Assembly (NCBI RefSeq): GCF_000001735.4
Contig: NC_003076.8
Coordinates: 7,192,001-7,256,000 of the forward strand
Direction of reading: 5' to 3'
DNA: 64,000 nt
DNA from: Arabidopsis thaliana
Taxonomy: Eukaryota; Streptophyta; Magnoliopsida; Brassicales; Brassicaceae
This document shows, one piece after another, positions 13,718 to 25,519 of the stretch. The notes under the pieces were generated by a model. That model ran no database searches and was not told the origin of the DNA. It worked only from the letters and a program-made list of their open reading frames with translations. A program made the position numbers and the translations under genes. The number at the start of each line of letters is the position of its first letter. The stretch's first letter is position 1.

Positions 13718-16239
13718 ATGGGAAATGCGAACGGCAAAGACGAAGACGCCGCCGCCGGTAGCGGTGGTGCAGATGTTACCTCGTCCTCGGCGAGATCTAA
13801 TGGCGGCGATCCTTCTGCACGCAGTCGTCACCGTCGTCCTTCTTCAGACTCTATGAGCAGTTCTCCTCCCGGAAGTCCTGCTCGATCTCCATCTCCTTTC
13901 TTATTCGCTCCTCAGGTTCCCTCTCTCGAATATCTCTCTCTGTTTAATCGTTGAATTTGATTTCTGGTTTTGAATTGAATCGATTGAAACATTCGCCCAA
14001 AGAGATAATAGTAAGAGAATCTTTTTGATTTGTTTCGTTGAGTAAGAGAATGTTCGTTCACTTGACTTTTCATTTGTTTCACTAATTGTGAGACACTTTC
14101 TTCATTTAGATAGGATCCAAGTACAAAATCTCCAGCCTTTTTTTTATGAGTGAACTCTACTTGTTCACTTGATTTGTGTTATCCTGTTGGTTCTTGAGAA
14201 TTTGTAATGTAGATTCTTGTTCTTAAAGCTTTTTTCTGAGTTGGGTTTAGAGATTCTGTACTAGAGAATCTCTTTTATTTTTGTGTTATCTTGGTTCAGG
14301 TATCTTGAAATAATGCATAATGTGGAAAAGTTTCTACCTTTCTTTAAGATGTTGTTTTGGTTTCCTAGCTATTTTTTCTTTATTTTCCAGCCGGTCTCTA
14401 GTCATTTACTGGTCGCTCATGATTCTTGATGTCCCTTAGTGAGTCTTTGTGTAATTTATCTTTGTTTCATTGTGAAGAGGGCAACTTTGCAGACTAAGTA
14501 CGTTTGTGAATGAAATCTTTTGTATAAAGGAATTAGACTTGACTTGGTTTTGTTTGGTTCTTGAGAAGTCAAAAACTCTGGTAAATGACAAGGTAGCTAG
14601 TTACTCTTCCTTAGTTTTGGTGGAGAGAGAGAGAGAGGCTTAGATCACCTTATTGCTATGTCTTTTCCTTTTGGTGAGTTAAAATCTTGTTAATCATACT
14701 AGAGAATCTGCTTTAGAGAAGGTCTTATTTGTCTTCTGATTATGCCTCCATGCCTGGTGTGGAAAAGCGTATGGCAGTCAAATAGGATGATTATTGTCTC
14801 TCTAGGTTTTTATGCTGATTTTGACTTTCCTGCTGCTCTCTGGTCATTTACCAGTTACTGATACTGTTCTGTTGATTTGCATGTCGCATTGTGAGTCTTT
14901 TGTGTAATGTCTTTTGCTTTCATTTTTAAGAGGAGGGAGGGCAAGCTTGTTCTTTTCTTCGCCCTTTTTGAATTTAAACACGCAGAGCTTTTACTTGAAC
15001 GAATTACAGATTTTGGATGTTTCGTCATTCTTCTCATTGTTCTTAATATGTGAATAATTCATAAGATAAGTGAAGGACAACCTTCTAAAATTGACCTTGT
15101 TATCAGGTTTTTGTGGGAATAGTGAAATATCTTTTGCTAATAAGGTCTTGTCTGTACTCTGTATGCGAGTAAATTTCTGAGTCTACTGTTGCTATATTCA
15201 TTTTCGACTCCTTTTCTTTTCAGCCCACATTGTTATTCCACGTTACATCTTACAACATTTGCTCACCTATGCGTCACCTCTTCCATTGTTTAGGCTTAAC
15301 ATGTGTACCTAATGGCTGCATTTCGTGTCGGATGGTAGATATAATGTTTTGACATTCGCAAATTCTTCTTGCACATTGGTTTGTAAGATCTCACGGCTCA
15401 GTGTTTATGTGGATATTCTCAGGTTCCCGTGGCTCCATTGCAGAGAGCAAACGCCCCTCCTCCTAATAACATCCAATGGAACCAATCACAGAGAGTTTTT
15501 GATAATCCCCCAGAGCAAGGAATCCCTACCATCATTACATGGAACCAAGGAGGTAATGATGTGGCGGTGGAAGGATCATGGGACAATTGGAGATCAAGGT
15601 ATAATTGACTTTGTTTCTCGTGGACCCTCTCTCGAGATTTCGTGATATATGTTAAAAACAATATGTTTACATTCACCAGGAAGAAGCTGCAGAAATCAGG
15701 GAAAGACCACTCGATTCTCTTTGTCCTTCCATCTGGCATATACCACTACAAGGTGATTGTGGACGGTGAATCCAAATACATCCCAGATTTACCCTTTGTA
15801 GCAGACGAAGTTGGCAATGTCTGTAACATTCTCGATGTTCATGTAAGTTACTTTCCCACCTCTTTTTTTCTCATGTTAAATCTATCAATCAGCTTAACAG
15901 TATCTGCAATCATTATGCATGCAGAACTTTGTGCCAGAAAACCCAGAAAGCATAGTGGAGTTTGAGGCGCCACCATCACCTGATCATAGCTACGGTCAAA
16001 CCCTACCAGCCGCAGAAGATTACGCGAAAGAGCCACTGGCGGTGCCACCTCAGCTTCATCTAACACTTCTTGGCACTACTGAAGAGACAGCCATAGCCAC
16101 AAAGCCTCAACATGTGGTGCTTAACCATGTGTTCATAGAGCAAGGATGGACTCCTCAATCCATAGTAGCTTTGGGTTTAACCCACAGGTTCGAGTCTAAG
16201 TACATAACTGTTGTCCTCTACAAACCGCTCACACGGTAA
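13718..16239 (+). CDS. AKINBETA1: SnRK1 kinase regulatory subunit beta-1
   Basis: Exons 13718-13915, 15423-15598, 15680-15842, 15925-16239; 852 bases, 283 residues, the usual length. The start MGNANGK is a classic N-myristoylation signal, so the protein can anchor the complex at membranes. A Ser/Pro-rich variable region is followed by a glycogen-binding-like KIS/CBM48 domain (about 101-180, with EGSWDNWRSR and YHYKVIVDGE). The C-terminal ASC domain (about 200-283, ending in ITVVLYKPLTR) links the alpha and gamma subunits. SnRK1 is the plant counterpart of yeast SNF1 and animal AMPK and controls metabolism under low energy. The first intron is long (1507 bases) and carries an internal imperfect duplication. 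The frame stops at TAA at 16237; splicing at the GT just before this stop could give other C-termini, but I cannot test that. Confidence 0.96.
14231..14945 (+). repeat. Imperfect direct duplication inside AKINbeta1 intron 1
   Basis: Two diverged copies, about 14231-14500 and 14671-14945, share a series of landmarks in the same order. These are ACTAGAGAATCT, GTGGAAAAG, a CTCTRGTCATTTAC segment, GTGAGTCTTT..GTGTAAT, and a GAGGG..GGCAA segment. The copies lie about 440 bases apart. They contain no coding frame. Confidence 0.6.
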
Positions 16240-16899
16240 CCCTAAAAATTCAGTGCCACATTGTTCTCTCTCTTTCTTTCTTTTTCATCTCTCAATTATG
16301 TGAAAACATGTTCTTTGTTCATAGTGACTAGTGAGTGCCCAACATTTGAGTTTATTAACCTCTTTCTTACCTGGTTTGTGGTGCTTGTGTACAAAGCTTC
16401 TCTCATTGTAACGATTGTTGTTTTATTTTCTGCAAAAACTGTAAAATACATTCGCTAATAATGGCTATAACAAGCTTATCTGCTAGCAACCAAACACATA
16501 AATCCTGTTTTTTTTCTTCTTCTGACAAAACGTTTGCGAAAGTGACAAATTTTTGAAAATAATCTTTCTTTTTGGTATTGGAAAAGGCTAACCAGTTTGA
16601 AAGTGTACTCATAATAAATCCACGTCGTCTATTTGATTGAAAATTTTAATTTGGATAAGAAAAAGATAAAAGAGAAATAAGGTGAGAAAAAGTGAGCCAC
16701 ACGATGGAGTATGGCGGAAGAAGCATCGACCGAGTAATTGAGACGCTCTGTTTCCAATTACTACTCTCTCGAGCTCCTCCGCTCTGCATTGTCGCCGAGA
16801 GTTCCTTTCTTGTCCGACAAACTACTTCTTCTCCTTCGATAAGCCAATTCTGCGCCATAGATTTTTGAAATCTACTGCCGGAAAGGCTGCATGCGATTT

Positions 16900-19830
16900 C
16901 AACTCCCTTTTCCCGGGACAATTCGCAGGTGTGTATTCCTGAAGCTCCGTTGTACTATACTACTATTCCATGTTTCACTTCGAACGAAGAATCAATCATT
17001 CGGTAAATTGGATAATTTGGTCACTTGTTCATGACCTGTACATAATCAAATGTGTAGGAGGACGATGATGAATTTGTAGCATGAACTATCGACGTCATGA
17101 TTCTAGAAATTTATGTTGGAATTAAAGGGCCCAATGAGAAACATACCCAACAATTTATGCTGTTGCTGAAAAGCTTTGCCATCGCATTGTGGATTTCAGC
17201 TGTTTTTGCCTTGTCTTTATCACATTTGACGCCATAGTACTATTTGTGTGTATTCTCGTATTTTACAGTTTCTTTGTCCCTTTTGCATTAGTTTCTGTGA
17301 ATTGAGAAAAGAAACACTCTGTTGCCTGCACTGTTGGGTTCTTTGGAGATAGAATTCTAACATTGACATTACATTTTCATGAAACAGCTTGTGAAGAAGA
17401 TCAAGAGGTGAACTCTGAGTGATGAGTGAGCCAAAGGTCAGGCGTTGGGTTGGCAAATATGAGGTTGGAAGATTGATCGGTGAATGTAATTTTGGGAAAC
17501 TGCGGAGTGCTGTTGACACAGAGACAGGAGACCCTGTGGCTTTGATGATCCTTGATAAAGACAAGGTTCTGAAGCATAAGATGGCTGAACAAGTAATTCG
17601 CTTTCCTAATCGGCATTTAGTTTTTTCATGCCTCCTTTCTTGTCCATTGATATGCCCATGTTACATTTCTTGAAGTAAAACGTGGTTTCTAAAAGCGAGA
17701 TTCACAGATAGATCCGTCTTCTGTCCAGAAGTATGATGTGGGTCTTTCCCGTTTGCTTTTACAGATAAAGAGAGAAATTTCTATTATGAAGCTGATCAAC
17801 CATCCAAATGTAGTGCAGCTTTATGAGGTCTAATTCCATGCCCCAATTTTTTTTCTACGTGTCTCTATTTTCCTTTGATTAACTAGAAATTAACAGCTCC
17901 CTGGAGTCTAAGCAAATATGTTGAAAACTAACATTTAATGAAATGATTGATATCATTCCAGGTTTTGGCGAGCAAGGCGAAGATATATATTGTCCTAGAG
18001 TTCATCAGTGGTGGAAAGCTTTTTGACAAGATTGTGAGTTTTCCCTTTACCTCCCAAGGGCTTTAACTTGTATCTAATGCATCCTTTGGTATTTGAATCA
18101 TGAACCAAATGCCCCATGCTCAGCTAAGAAGTTCCTGTATCTTACAGATTAGATAATATATTATTTTGACTTTTATCCAATCCATTAAATTTAAACTTGT
18201 GAAGAAAAATGATGGGCGCATGAATGAAGACGAAGCACAGAGATATTTCCAGCAGCTTATCAATGCAGTTGATTACTGCCACAGCAGGGGAGTGTACCAC
18301 AGAGACTTAAAGGTACAAGGAACATTTTTGGTAACTCTTAGGCCAAGTTTGCAGTGTAGGTTCTTTTAAGTGCAGCTAGTTAGTGCCTAAATTTTTTTCT
18401 TCTTTATTTTCTCAATGCAGCCAGAAAATTTGCTTCTTGATGCGCAAGAGAATTTGAAAGTCGCTGAATTTGGATTGATTGCCTTGTCCCAACAAGCCGG
18501 GGTAACTACGGAATTTTATTTTCTTAGCATCATTTGTTTGCCTGAGTTCCTACTGAGTTGTCCTTGTCTTATTCTAATGAATGTGCCTGAAGTTCAGTAA
18601 TGATGATATCAGTGATTATATTCACAAAAATTTAACAAGGTCCGTAACACTGATCTTTCTAGATTCTCACCTTATCAGAATTACTTGGTTTTGGCAGGGA
18701 GATGGCCTTCGTCACACTGCATGTGGAAATCCAGATTATGCTGCTCCTGAGGTATTCTTAGTCATGTGGCTTGTTATGCGGTTGTCGAACCATGTCTTTA
18801 ATAGCTTCCTTGTTGCCTTTGTCCCAAGGTTCTTAATGATCAAGGCTATGATGGGGCAAAGGCAGACTTGTGGTCCTGTGGAGTGATACTCTTTGTACTA
18901 CTTGCTGGGTATTTGCCTTTCGAGGATTCTAGTCTCACGACGCTGTACAAAAAGGTAAGAAGTTTGTAATATATATCTCCAGGCTTCTTCTCACTATCAT
19001 CTGTGATTCCTGTTTCTAAGTTGCATTTTTATTTTCAGATCTCATCTGCTGATTTTAGTTGTCCTCCTTGGCTCTCTTCTGGTGTTAAGAATTTGATCGT
19101 CCGAATCTTGGATCCAAACCCTATGACTGTAAGACATTTCGCTTTACTACTCAAGATTTAAATTTATCCTTCTTTTGTTTTCTTCTGTGGAGCCCCACAA
19201 TCTCAATTTGCTTTTTTTTCTTTTTCTTTCTAAGATCATTAGGCGGGTTAGGGGTTACTAGGAATCTGGTGGAAATTTTATGCCTGAGCGCTAATGGAAA
19301 ATTTGAAGAGATCATTCAACATAGACATAGTGGCATTCATATAGTGTTGGTCTAATCTCTAAAGTGTAAATTTAATCGTTCCAAGTAATGGACAGACCAG
19401 AAATCATAATTGGGAATCATAAACTCTGCAATTCTTGCTGACTCTTTCCTTTCCTTTCCATTCCTGAAATGAGCTACTCGTAGTAGATTATCACTTTTCA
19501 AAAATGTTAAAAAGTTGTATACCCCTCCTGTAATTGTTAGTCCCGTGGATAAGCGCATGTTAGAGTCATACAAAGTGGATGCTTTATCTGTATCTTGCAT
19601 GTAGAATTTGAATATCACTCAGAACATCTGCGGATAAATAAACGCCAACGCCACTCGTCCTTGATTTCAAAAGTGGAACTAATTCACTGTGTTAACATGC
19701 CAGCGTATAACAATTCCAGAGATTTTGGAAGATGTGTGGTTCAAGAAAGATTACAAGCCAGCTGTATTTGAAGAGAAGAAAGAAGCAAATTTGGCTGATG
19801 TGGAAGCTGTTTTCAAAGATTCTGAAGTGA
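16900..19830 (+). repeat. Left copy of a CIPK tandem duplication
   Basis: Similar to 25520-28640 through the leader intron, coding exons 1-9 and parts of the introns. Matching examples are the sequence just before each ATG (AGATCAAGAGGTGAAC), the intron before the kinase start (GTGGATTT..CAGCTGTTTTT) and the intron-6 end (CAAGGTTCTTAATGATCAAGG). All nine exon lengths are identical in the two copies. The similarity stops within intron 9. Confidence 0.85.
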
Positions 19831-21700
19831 GTCATTTTATCTATTCTGAGATCTGTTTGATGATTGAGTTGAAGGATTTAGTAGCTGGAAATAATCACCT
19901 AGACTAACCGAACCTTTTAGGCATAGAGCATCTGATTCAATAATATCAAAGTCTTTGATCCTAATATGAAAACATGTTTGAGATAACGTACGCCTTTGCT
20001 TCACAGGAAGGGAGAGTGCAACTGAGGTCATTTCCTTGTGTGATATGTTCAGGTGGTACTACTTGTGGTGATGTTCGTTCAAGGACCAAACTGATGAACG
20101 GCTTGATAGAAAGAGGGAGGCCTCAAGAAGCTCATTCCATTTTCAACACACTTATTGAGGAAGGCCACAAGCCAAGCCTCATCACATACACCACGCTTGT
20201 AACTGCATTGACCCGTCAAAAGCACTTCCACTCTCTCCTCTCCCTCATCTCCAAAGTCGAGAAAAACGGCCTTAAACCTGACACCATTCTCTTCAACGCC
20301 ATCATCAACGCCTCTTCCGAGTCTGGAAATCTCGATCAAGCAATGAAGATTTTCGAAAAAATGAAGGAAAGTGGATGTAAACCCACAGCAAGTACATTTA
20401 ATACTCTCATCAAAGGATATGGCAAAATTGGTAAGCTGGAGGAATCATCAAGACTCCTGGATATGATGTTACGGGATGAGATGCTCCAACCAAATGACAG
20501 AACATGTAACATACTTGTCCAGGCTTGGTGTAACCAGAGGAAGATTGAAGAAGCATGGAACATTGTATATAAGATGCAATCTTATGGGGTAAAACCTGAT
20601 GTAGTTACGTTTAACACATTGGCAAAAGCGTATGCGCGGATCGGGTCAACATGTACAGCTGAGGATATGATCATACCAAGGATGTTACACAATAAAGTTA
20701 AACCGAATGTACGTACCTGCGGTACCATTGTGAATGGCTACTGTGAAGAGGGCAAGATGGAAGAAGCTTTGAGGTTTTTCTATAGAATGAAGGAACTTGG
20801 AGTTCATCCTAATCTGTTTGTTTTTAACTCTCTAATCAAAGGCTTCCTTAACATCAACGACATGGATGGAGTTGGTGAGGTGCGCTTTATAGTTTATAAA
20901 CTTTCAATAATTTTTCACTCACTTTCGTTTTTTTAATTTTAACTATGGGCAAGTTAATATAATAGGTGGTGGATCTGATGGAAGAATTTGGAGTAAAACC
21001 TGATGTGGTAACGTTTAGCACTCTAATGAATGCATGGAGTTCTGTAGGAGATATGAAAAGATGCGAAGAGATCTATACAGATATGTTGGAAGGAGGAATA
21101 GATCCTGATATTCATGCATTTAGTATCCTTGCCAAAGGGTATGCTCGAGCTGGGGAGCCCGAAAAAGCGGAGCAAATCTTGAATCAGATGAGAAAATTTG
21201 GTGTTCGCCCAAATGTAGTGATCTACACACAGATCATAAGCGGTTGGTGCAGTGCTGGTGAAATGAAGAAAGCGATGCAGGTATATAAGAAAATGTGTGG
21301 AATCGTTGGTTTATCGCCTAACTTGACTACTTACGAGACTCTTATATGGGGATTTGGGGAAGCGAAGCAGCCATGGAAAGCAGAAGAGCTTCTGAAAGAC
21401 ATGGAAGGGAAGAATGTTGTTCCCACAAGGAAAACTATGCAACTCATAGCTGATGGATGGAAATCTATTGGTGTCTCTAATAGTAATGATGCCAATACAT
21501 TGGGCTCTTCCTTCTCAACTTCCTCTAAACTCAATATCCCAAATAATATCGCCTCGTCGAGAAGTCCATTGTTCTTAAAAGGAATGCCTGAAAAACCAAA
21601 GCTATGTATCAAGTCTCAGTTTGGTTTGAGGCAGACTCTTTTGGTGGTGTTGTGCAGAGACCAGATTGGGGAAGCCGGGAGATTTTGTAAGTTCATGTAG
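17422..21700 (+). CDS. CIPK-type pseudokinase fused to a PPR array (AT5G21222-like)
   Basis: Exons 17422-17592, 17765-17827, 17962-18033, 18205-18312, 18421-18501, 18698-18751, 18829-18954, 19039-19128, 19704-19826, 20007-20879, 20966-21700; 2496 bases, 831 residues, matching the PPR protein entry I recall for this locus. Residues 1-296 are a CIPK catalytic domain; from 297 on there are about 12 P-type PPR motifs and a Ser/Asn-rich tail. Seen in the kinase: Met42 replaces the VAIK lysine, the glycine loop is GECNFG, and DFG reads EFG (E154). The HRD (134-136), APE and activation-loop HTACG are kept. The NAF and PPI domains of CIPKs are absent. Known of the families: CIPKs are calcium-sensor-regulated kinases; P-type PPR proteins bind organelle RNA. 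Inference: a pseudokinase-PPR protein. The kinase at the N-terminus leaves no obvious transit peptide. Two separate transcripts are possible, but both halves share one open, phase-matched frame. Confidence 0.9.
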
Positions 21701-21759
21701 AATTTGTTTTGCTGTAGAGATGGAGCTAAATTAAAGGGTAAGAAAAGCTGATCAAAGAT

Positions 21760-22730
21760 TGGTGTCGATCGATTTTTAAGATTTATTTTTCTGTACAGAT
21801 ATACTTTTTCAGTTAAATGAAAAATATGGTGTTTAACAAGCAAGACAATGAGATGGATAATGTTAGATTGTATTTTTTTGTTTCTTAATCGAAAAGTTGG
21901 TGCTAATTGTGTCCCAAAAACTTGATTATGTGATATTTGAGGCAATTTCTCTTTATAAAACTATATAATCTCTATAGAATAAATTATAATAATTTGACCC
22001 GCGGGTGAATACGATGATCTGATGACCTATAAGGTAGTCCGGTTCGCTATCTGGATCGGGTTAACATTGACCCTATATAAACCAAGCATCCACCAACAAA
22101 CTTAGTTGACTAAAGAGTCTCTGGACCTAGAGGTCAAGAGTCCAATTTTCGTTTGGGAGATGGTCACATTACATCTTTTGGTCTCTCTAGCATCAGGGAG
22201 TGTACGAAATTAGGTTTACAACCTCTTTGATCATTTAAAAAACTTTTAGACAACAATAGATTTAGAGGCTACTTACATTTGTTTCTAAAGAATTTCCAAT
22301 TTTGATGATCCTAATGGAAAAAAGGTTTGAAGGTTAGGGACTTACGGTTTACAAACTAAGAAACAAAATGGTTTGTAAATTTTATTGATACATATAACTA
22401 CTATATTTTTCATGTAAAATAACAATAACGTTGGCGATGTTGCAAAATCGTTTTCGTTGGTCAATTCTCTTACTGGTATTTTAAACGCGGCCAAATTTTA
22501 GGGCATTGCTTTAAGATAAACAACAACTAACAAAAATTTACAGAATAAAATCAGATGCCCAAAAAAGAGAGCAAAATATGAGTTCATACTTCACATAACA
22601 CTAAAAGGCTTAACCAAACAAACAAGGGAAATAAGCAAAATGATGTCCTAAAGAACGCAACCAGAATCAAGTCATAATGTAACTTCACTGTAGAAATCAT
22701 AAATCTTGTTTCTTTTTGTGGGCTTAAGAT
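21760..22730. other. Convergent intergenic region between the fusion gene and CAM6
   Basis: AT-rich sequence. The right part (about 22500-22740) should be the CAM6 3' UTR. The segment at 21990-22210 is less AT-rich and may be a decayed element, but I see no ends, frame or target duplication. Confidence 0.5.
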
Positions 22731-22739
22731 AAAATTCTC

Positions 22740-23950
22740 TCACTTAGCCATCATGACTTTGACGAATTCTTCATAGTTAATCTGACCATCGCCATCAACA
22801 TCCGCTTCTCGGATCATCTCATCAACTTCCTCATCGGATAGCTTCTCACCGAGATTTGTCATGACATGTCGAAGCTCTGCTGCAGATATGAAACCATTCT
22901 GGTCTTTATCAAAAACCCTAAAAGCTTCCTTGAGCTCTTCCTCTGAATCAGTGTCCTTCATTTTCCTTGCCATCAGGTTCAGGAACTCCGGGAAATCAAT
23001 GGTCCCGTTCCCATCTGCATCAACTTCATTGATCATGTCTTGAAGCTCAGCTTCTGTTGGGTTTTGCCCCAGAGACCTCATCACGGTTCCGAGCTCCTTG
23101 GTGGTGATACAACCTGCAACCAGATTCAGGTATAATAAGCTTTTAGAGACAGACTTATATCCACAGTCAACAAACAAAAGCCATTGTATTTCTTATTTCG
23201 ACTGATGAAGATCTGGTAAGTAAAAAAGAGAATGATTTTTTTTCATTCAACAAAGTCCTACTAAGTTAACAAAGAAACTCCATTCATACAAACTAAAAAT
23301 AATCACTCTTCCAAGTCCTACCTAAAGTGTTAGGGTAAAAGAAATATTCTGTGTTTATTCCGTCTTTCCTTATGTGTGTGTACTAGCAAATCTAGAATCA
23401 TGTGTATTAAAAAGACACAATATTCTTCTCCAAATCTCTTTACATGGTATCAAAGCCAGAATCAAAACCCTAGCCACTTCGTTCTATTGAACCCACATCT
23501 CACCGTGCAAAGGCCAATAATGCACAACAGAATTTTGCAAGTTTTTCACCAATCAAAGCAGAATACATTCCTGATATCTACAACATCAATCCTTTTTTCA
23601 ACAATTAAACTACTCAAAATCTCAACATATGGATAAATTTCCCAAAACATTTCATTGCTGCATCACGAGACTGAACCAGAACAAGAACAAAACACAGCGT
23701 GAGTCATGAATCGCTATCGAATTAGCCAAAAGCTAGATCGTTCACAAGTGAAACAAACACGAATCATACAGAAAACTGAAGAAGATCATAAATCTGTCAA
23801 ACAAATTCCAGAACTCGTATACGGACGGAGTAATCATCGGGGAAAAAACGCAAAGATCTGGGAAAGAAACATACCATCACCATCCTTATCGAAGAGGCTA
23901 AAGGCTTCCTTGAACTCTGAGATCTGGTCATCGGTGAGCTGATCCGCCAT
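22740..23950 (-). CDS. CAM6: Calmodulin 6
   Basis: Two exons, 23950-23875 and 23113-22740, joined in the first EF-hand at the Gly25/Gly26 border where plant calmodulin genes carry their intron; 450 bases, 149 residues. Four EF-hand loops are complete: DKDGDGCITTKE (21-32), [12 protein letters not shown] (57-68), [12 protein letters not shown] (94-105) and [12 protein letters not shown] (130-141). Met-rich helices and the MMAK end are typical of true calmodulin. It binds Ca2+ and then regulates many targets in cytosol and nucleus. CAM6, CAM7 and the CAM2/3/5 group differ by very few residues, so the isoform name rests on gene position and memory. A TTTTATAAG element at 24041-24050 (read on the minus strand) is a plausible TATA box. 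Confidence 0.97.
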
Positions 23951-24040
23951 TTTCCTTCTTACCTTTTTTTAGAAATCCCAGATTTTTTTTTTGCTACTGA
24001 ATATATTATTTGCCTCTCTAATAATAATTCAGCAAGAGAG

Positions 24041-24050
24041 CTTATAAAAG
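24041..24050 (-). promoter_or_regulatory. CAM6: Putative CAM6 TATA box
   Basis: The minus strand reads TTTTATAAGC about 95 bases upstream of the CAM6 ATG, which suggests a start near 24010-24015. A GGCCCA motif (plus strand 24073-24080 region, TTGGGCC) lies just upstream and resembles the site II elements of growth-related plant promoters. Confidence 0.4.
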
Positions 24051-24089
24051 AGAGAGAGCCCAACAACTTATGGTTGGGCCTCTAAAGAT

Positions 24090-25300
24090 TTACTAGCTAA
24101 TTCAGTAATTCTTATGATTTTTTTGTCTTTTTAGTTTAGTTTTTTAAGACAATTATAAAGAAAACTATAACCTTTGCAGTTAATTTAGACATATATACTA
24201 GGTAATAAATCTATCAAATTAACAATTATTAATTTTTTTTGACTATTTTCAAAACTGATTTAGTAGAATATTTTACAGTATATCAATTAAACTTTTGACA
24301 TTATTTTTTTCATTTAAATATTTAATTATAAAAAGTTTTTAAACTAGGATAGATATTTAAGGATATTAATTAATTTGGAAAATTAAAAAAAAACTTATAA
24401 TATGTTGAAAAAAATAATATATGGATACATATGAAATGATTAGAGTATCCTCTAAATTTACGTTACAGAAACGGATATGTATAAGCAAAAATTTTACATG
24501 AATACACTTTTTTGTAGAAATAGTTAAACTTGAATCGATTTTACATGTTTTGTTTTAATTTAAATGGATACTTAATAAAAAAGTTAGTCAATATCTCTAC
24601 ATTTTTTCCAAGTAAACTGTTTTTAAATTTTTTTAGTTTTTATATTAAAAACAAAAAGAGTGTTCGATCATTTATATGAGTCTTATTATTCCACACCTCT
24701 AGAATATATATGTACTCGCTACAAATGAGTCTAATGAGCTTTTGCCGTTGATGATTTGTTCAATGTTCTAATAATTGTCATCAGTCTATAACCATTGACA
24801 CTACACAAAACGGTTGCAATGTATGACTTTTGTTGAACTTTGTAGTGACTAGTAAGTAAGTGAGAGTGAAGAAGCAACGGTTTTTCTTTCTTACAAAAAA
24901 CTCATATATACTTCAGAGTTAAGACTTAAAAATATATAATAGTGGATAAAATCAGTTACAACTATTTTTTTTTTTAAATGGTCTGTAACAAAAACATAAG
25001 AATTCATCGATTACTTAGAAACAACTCAAATGAGAAAGAAAAAAAAACACCTATTGATTAGGTCCATATCTAGTCAAAATCTGAATACTCAAATATTTTG
25101 TCATTACATTAATTAACCCAAAATAATTGACCAAAAAAGGCAAAAAACATAATTTTATTTCTTAAGAAAATTGAGGAGCTTAACAAAGGAAAGAAACGTA
25201 TAATTGTCCCATACGAAAAAAAAAAATTAAAAAACAAGTGTCCATTAAAGTGAGAGAGTCCCTACACGAAATTAAATAAGTTTTTGTCTGTTAGCTACAA
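24090..25300. other. Divergent intergenic region between CAM6 and CIPK26
   Basis: Very AT-rich, with homopolymer runs of A and T and no open frame worth reporting. It must hold the upstream regions of both genes. I recognise no element inside it. Confidence 0.6.
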
Positions 25301-25519
25301 ATTTCTCTACAATCATCGTATCTCTTTCGTCGCATCTCTATCTCTTGTTGCTCCTTGTATTAGCCCATCATTTTTTTATTTCTCCTGCGAATTCTCCGCC
25401 ATAGATTTTCTTTTGAATTTCTCCTGCTAACTCTTGAGCTCCCCAAAGGCGGCTACATCGGTTTTGTCACCTCTACTCGCTCACTTTTCTCCGTCCAATT
25501 TTGCAGGTTTGTTGGTCGA

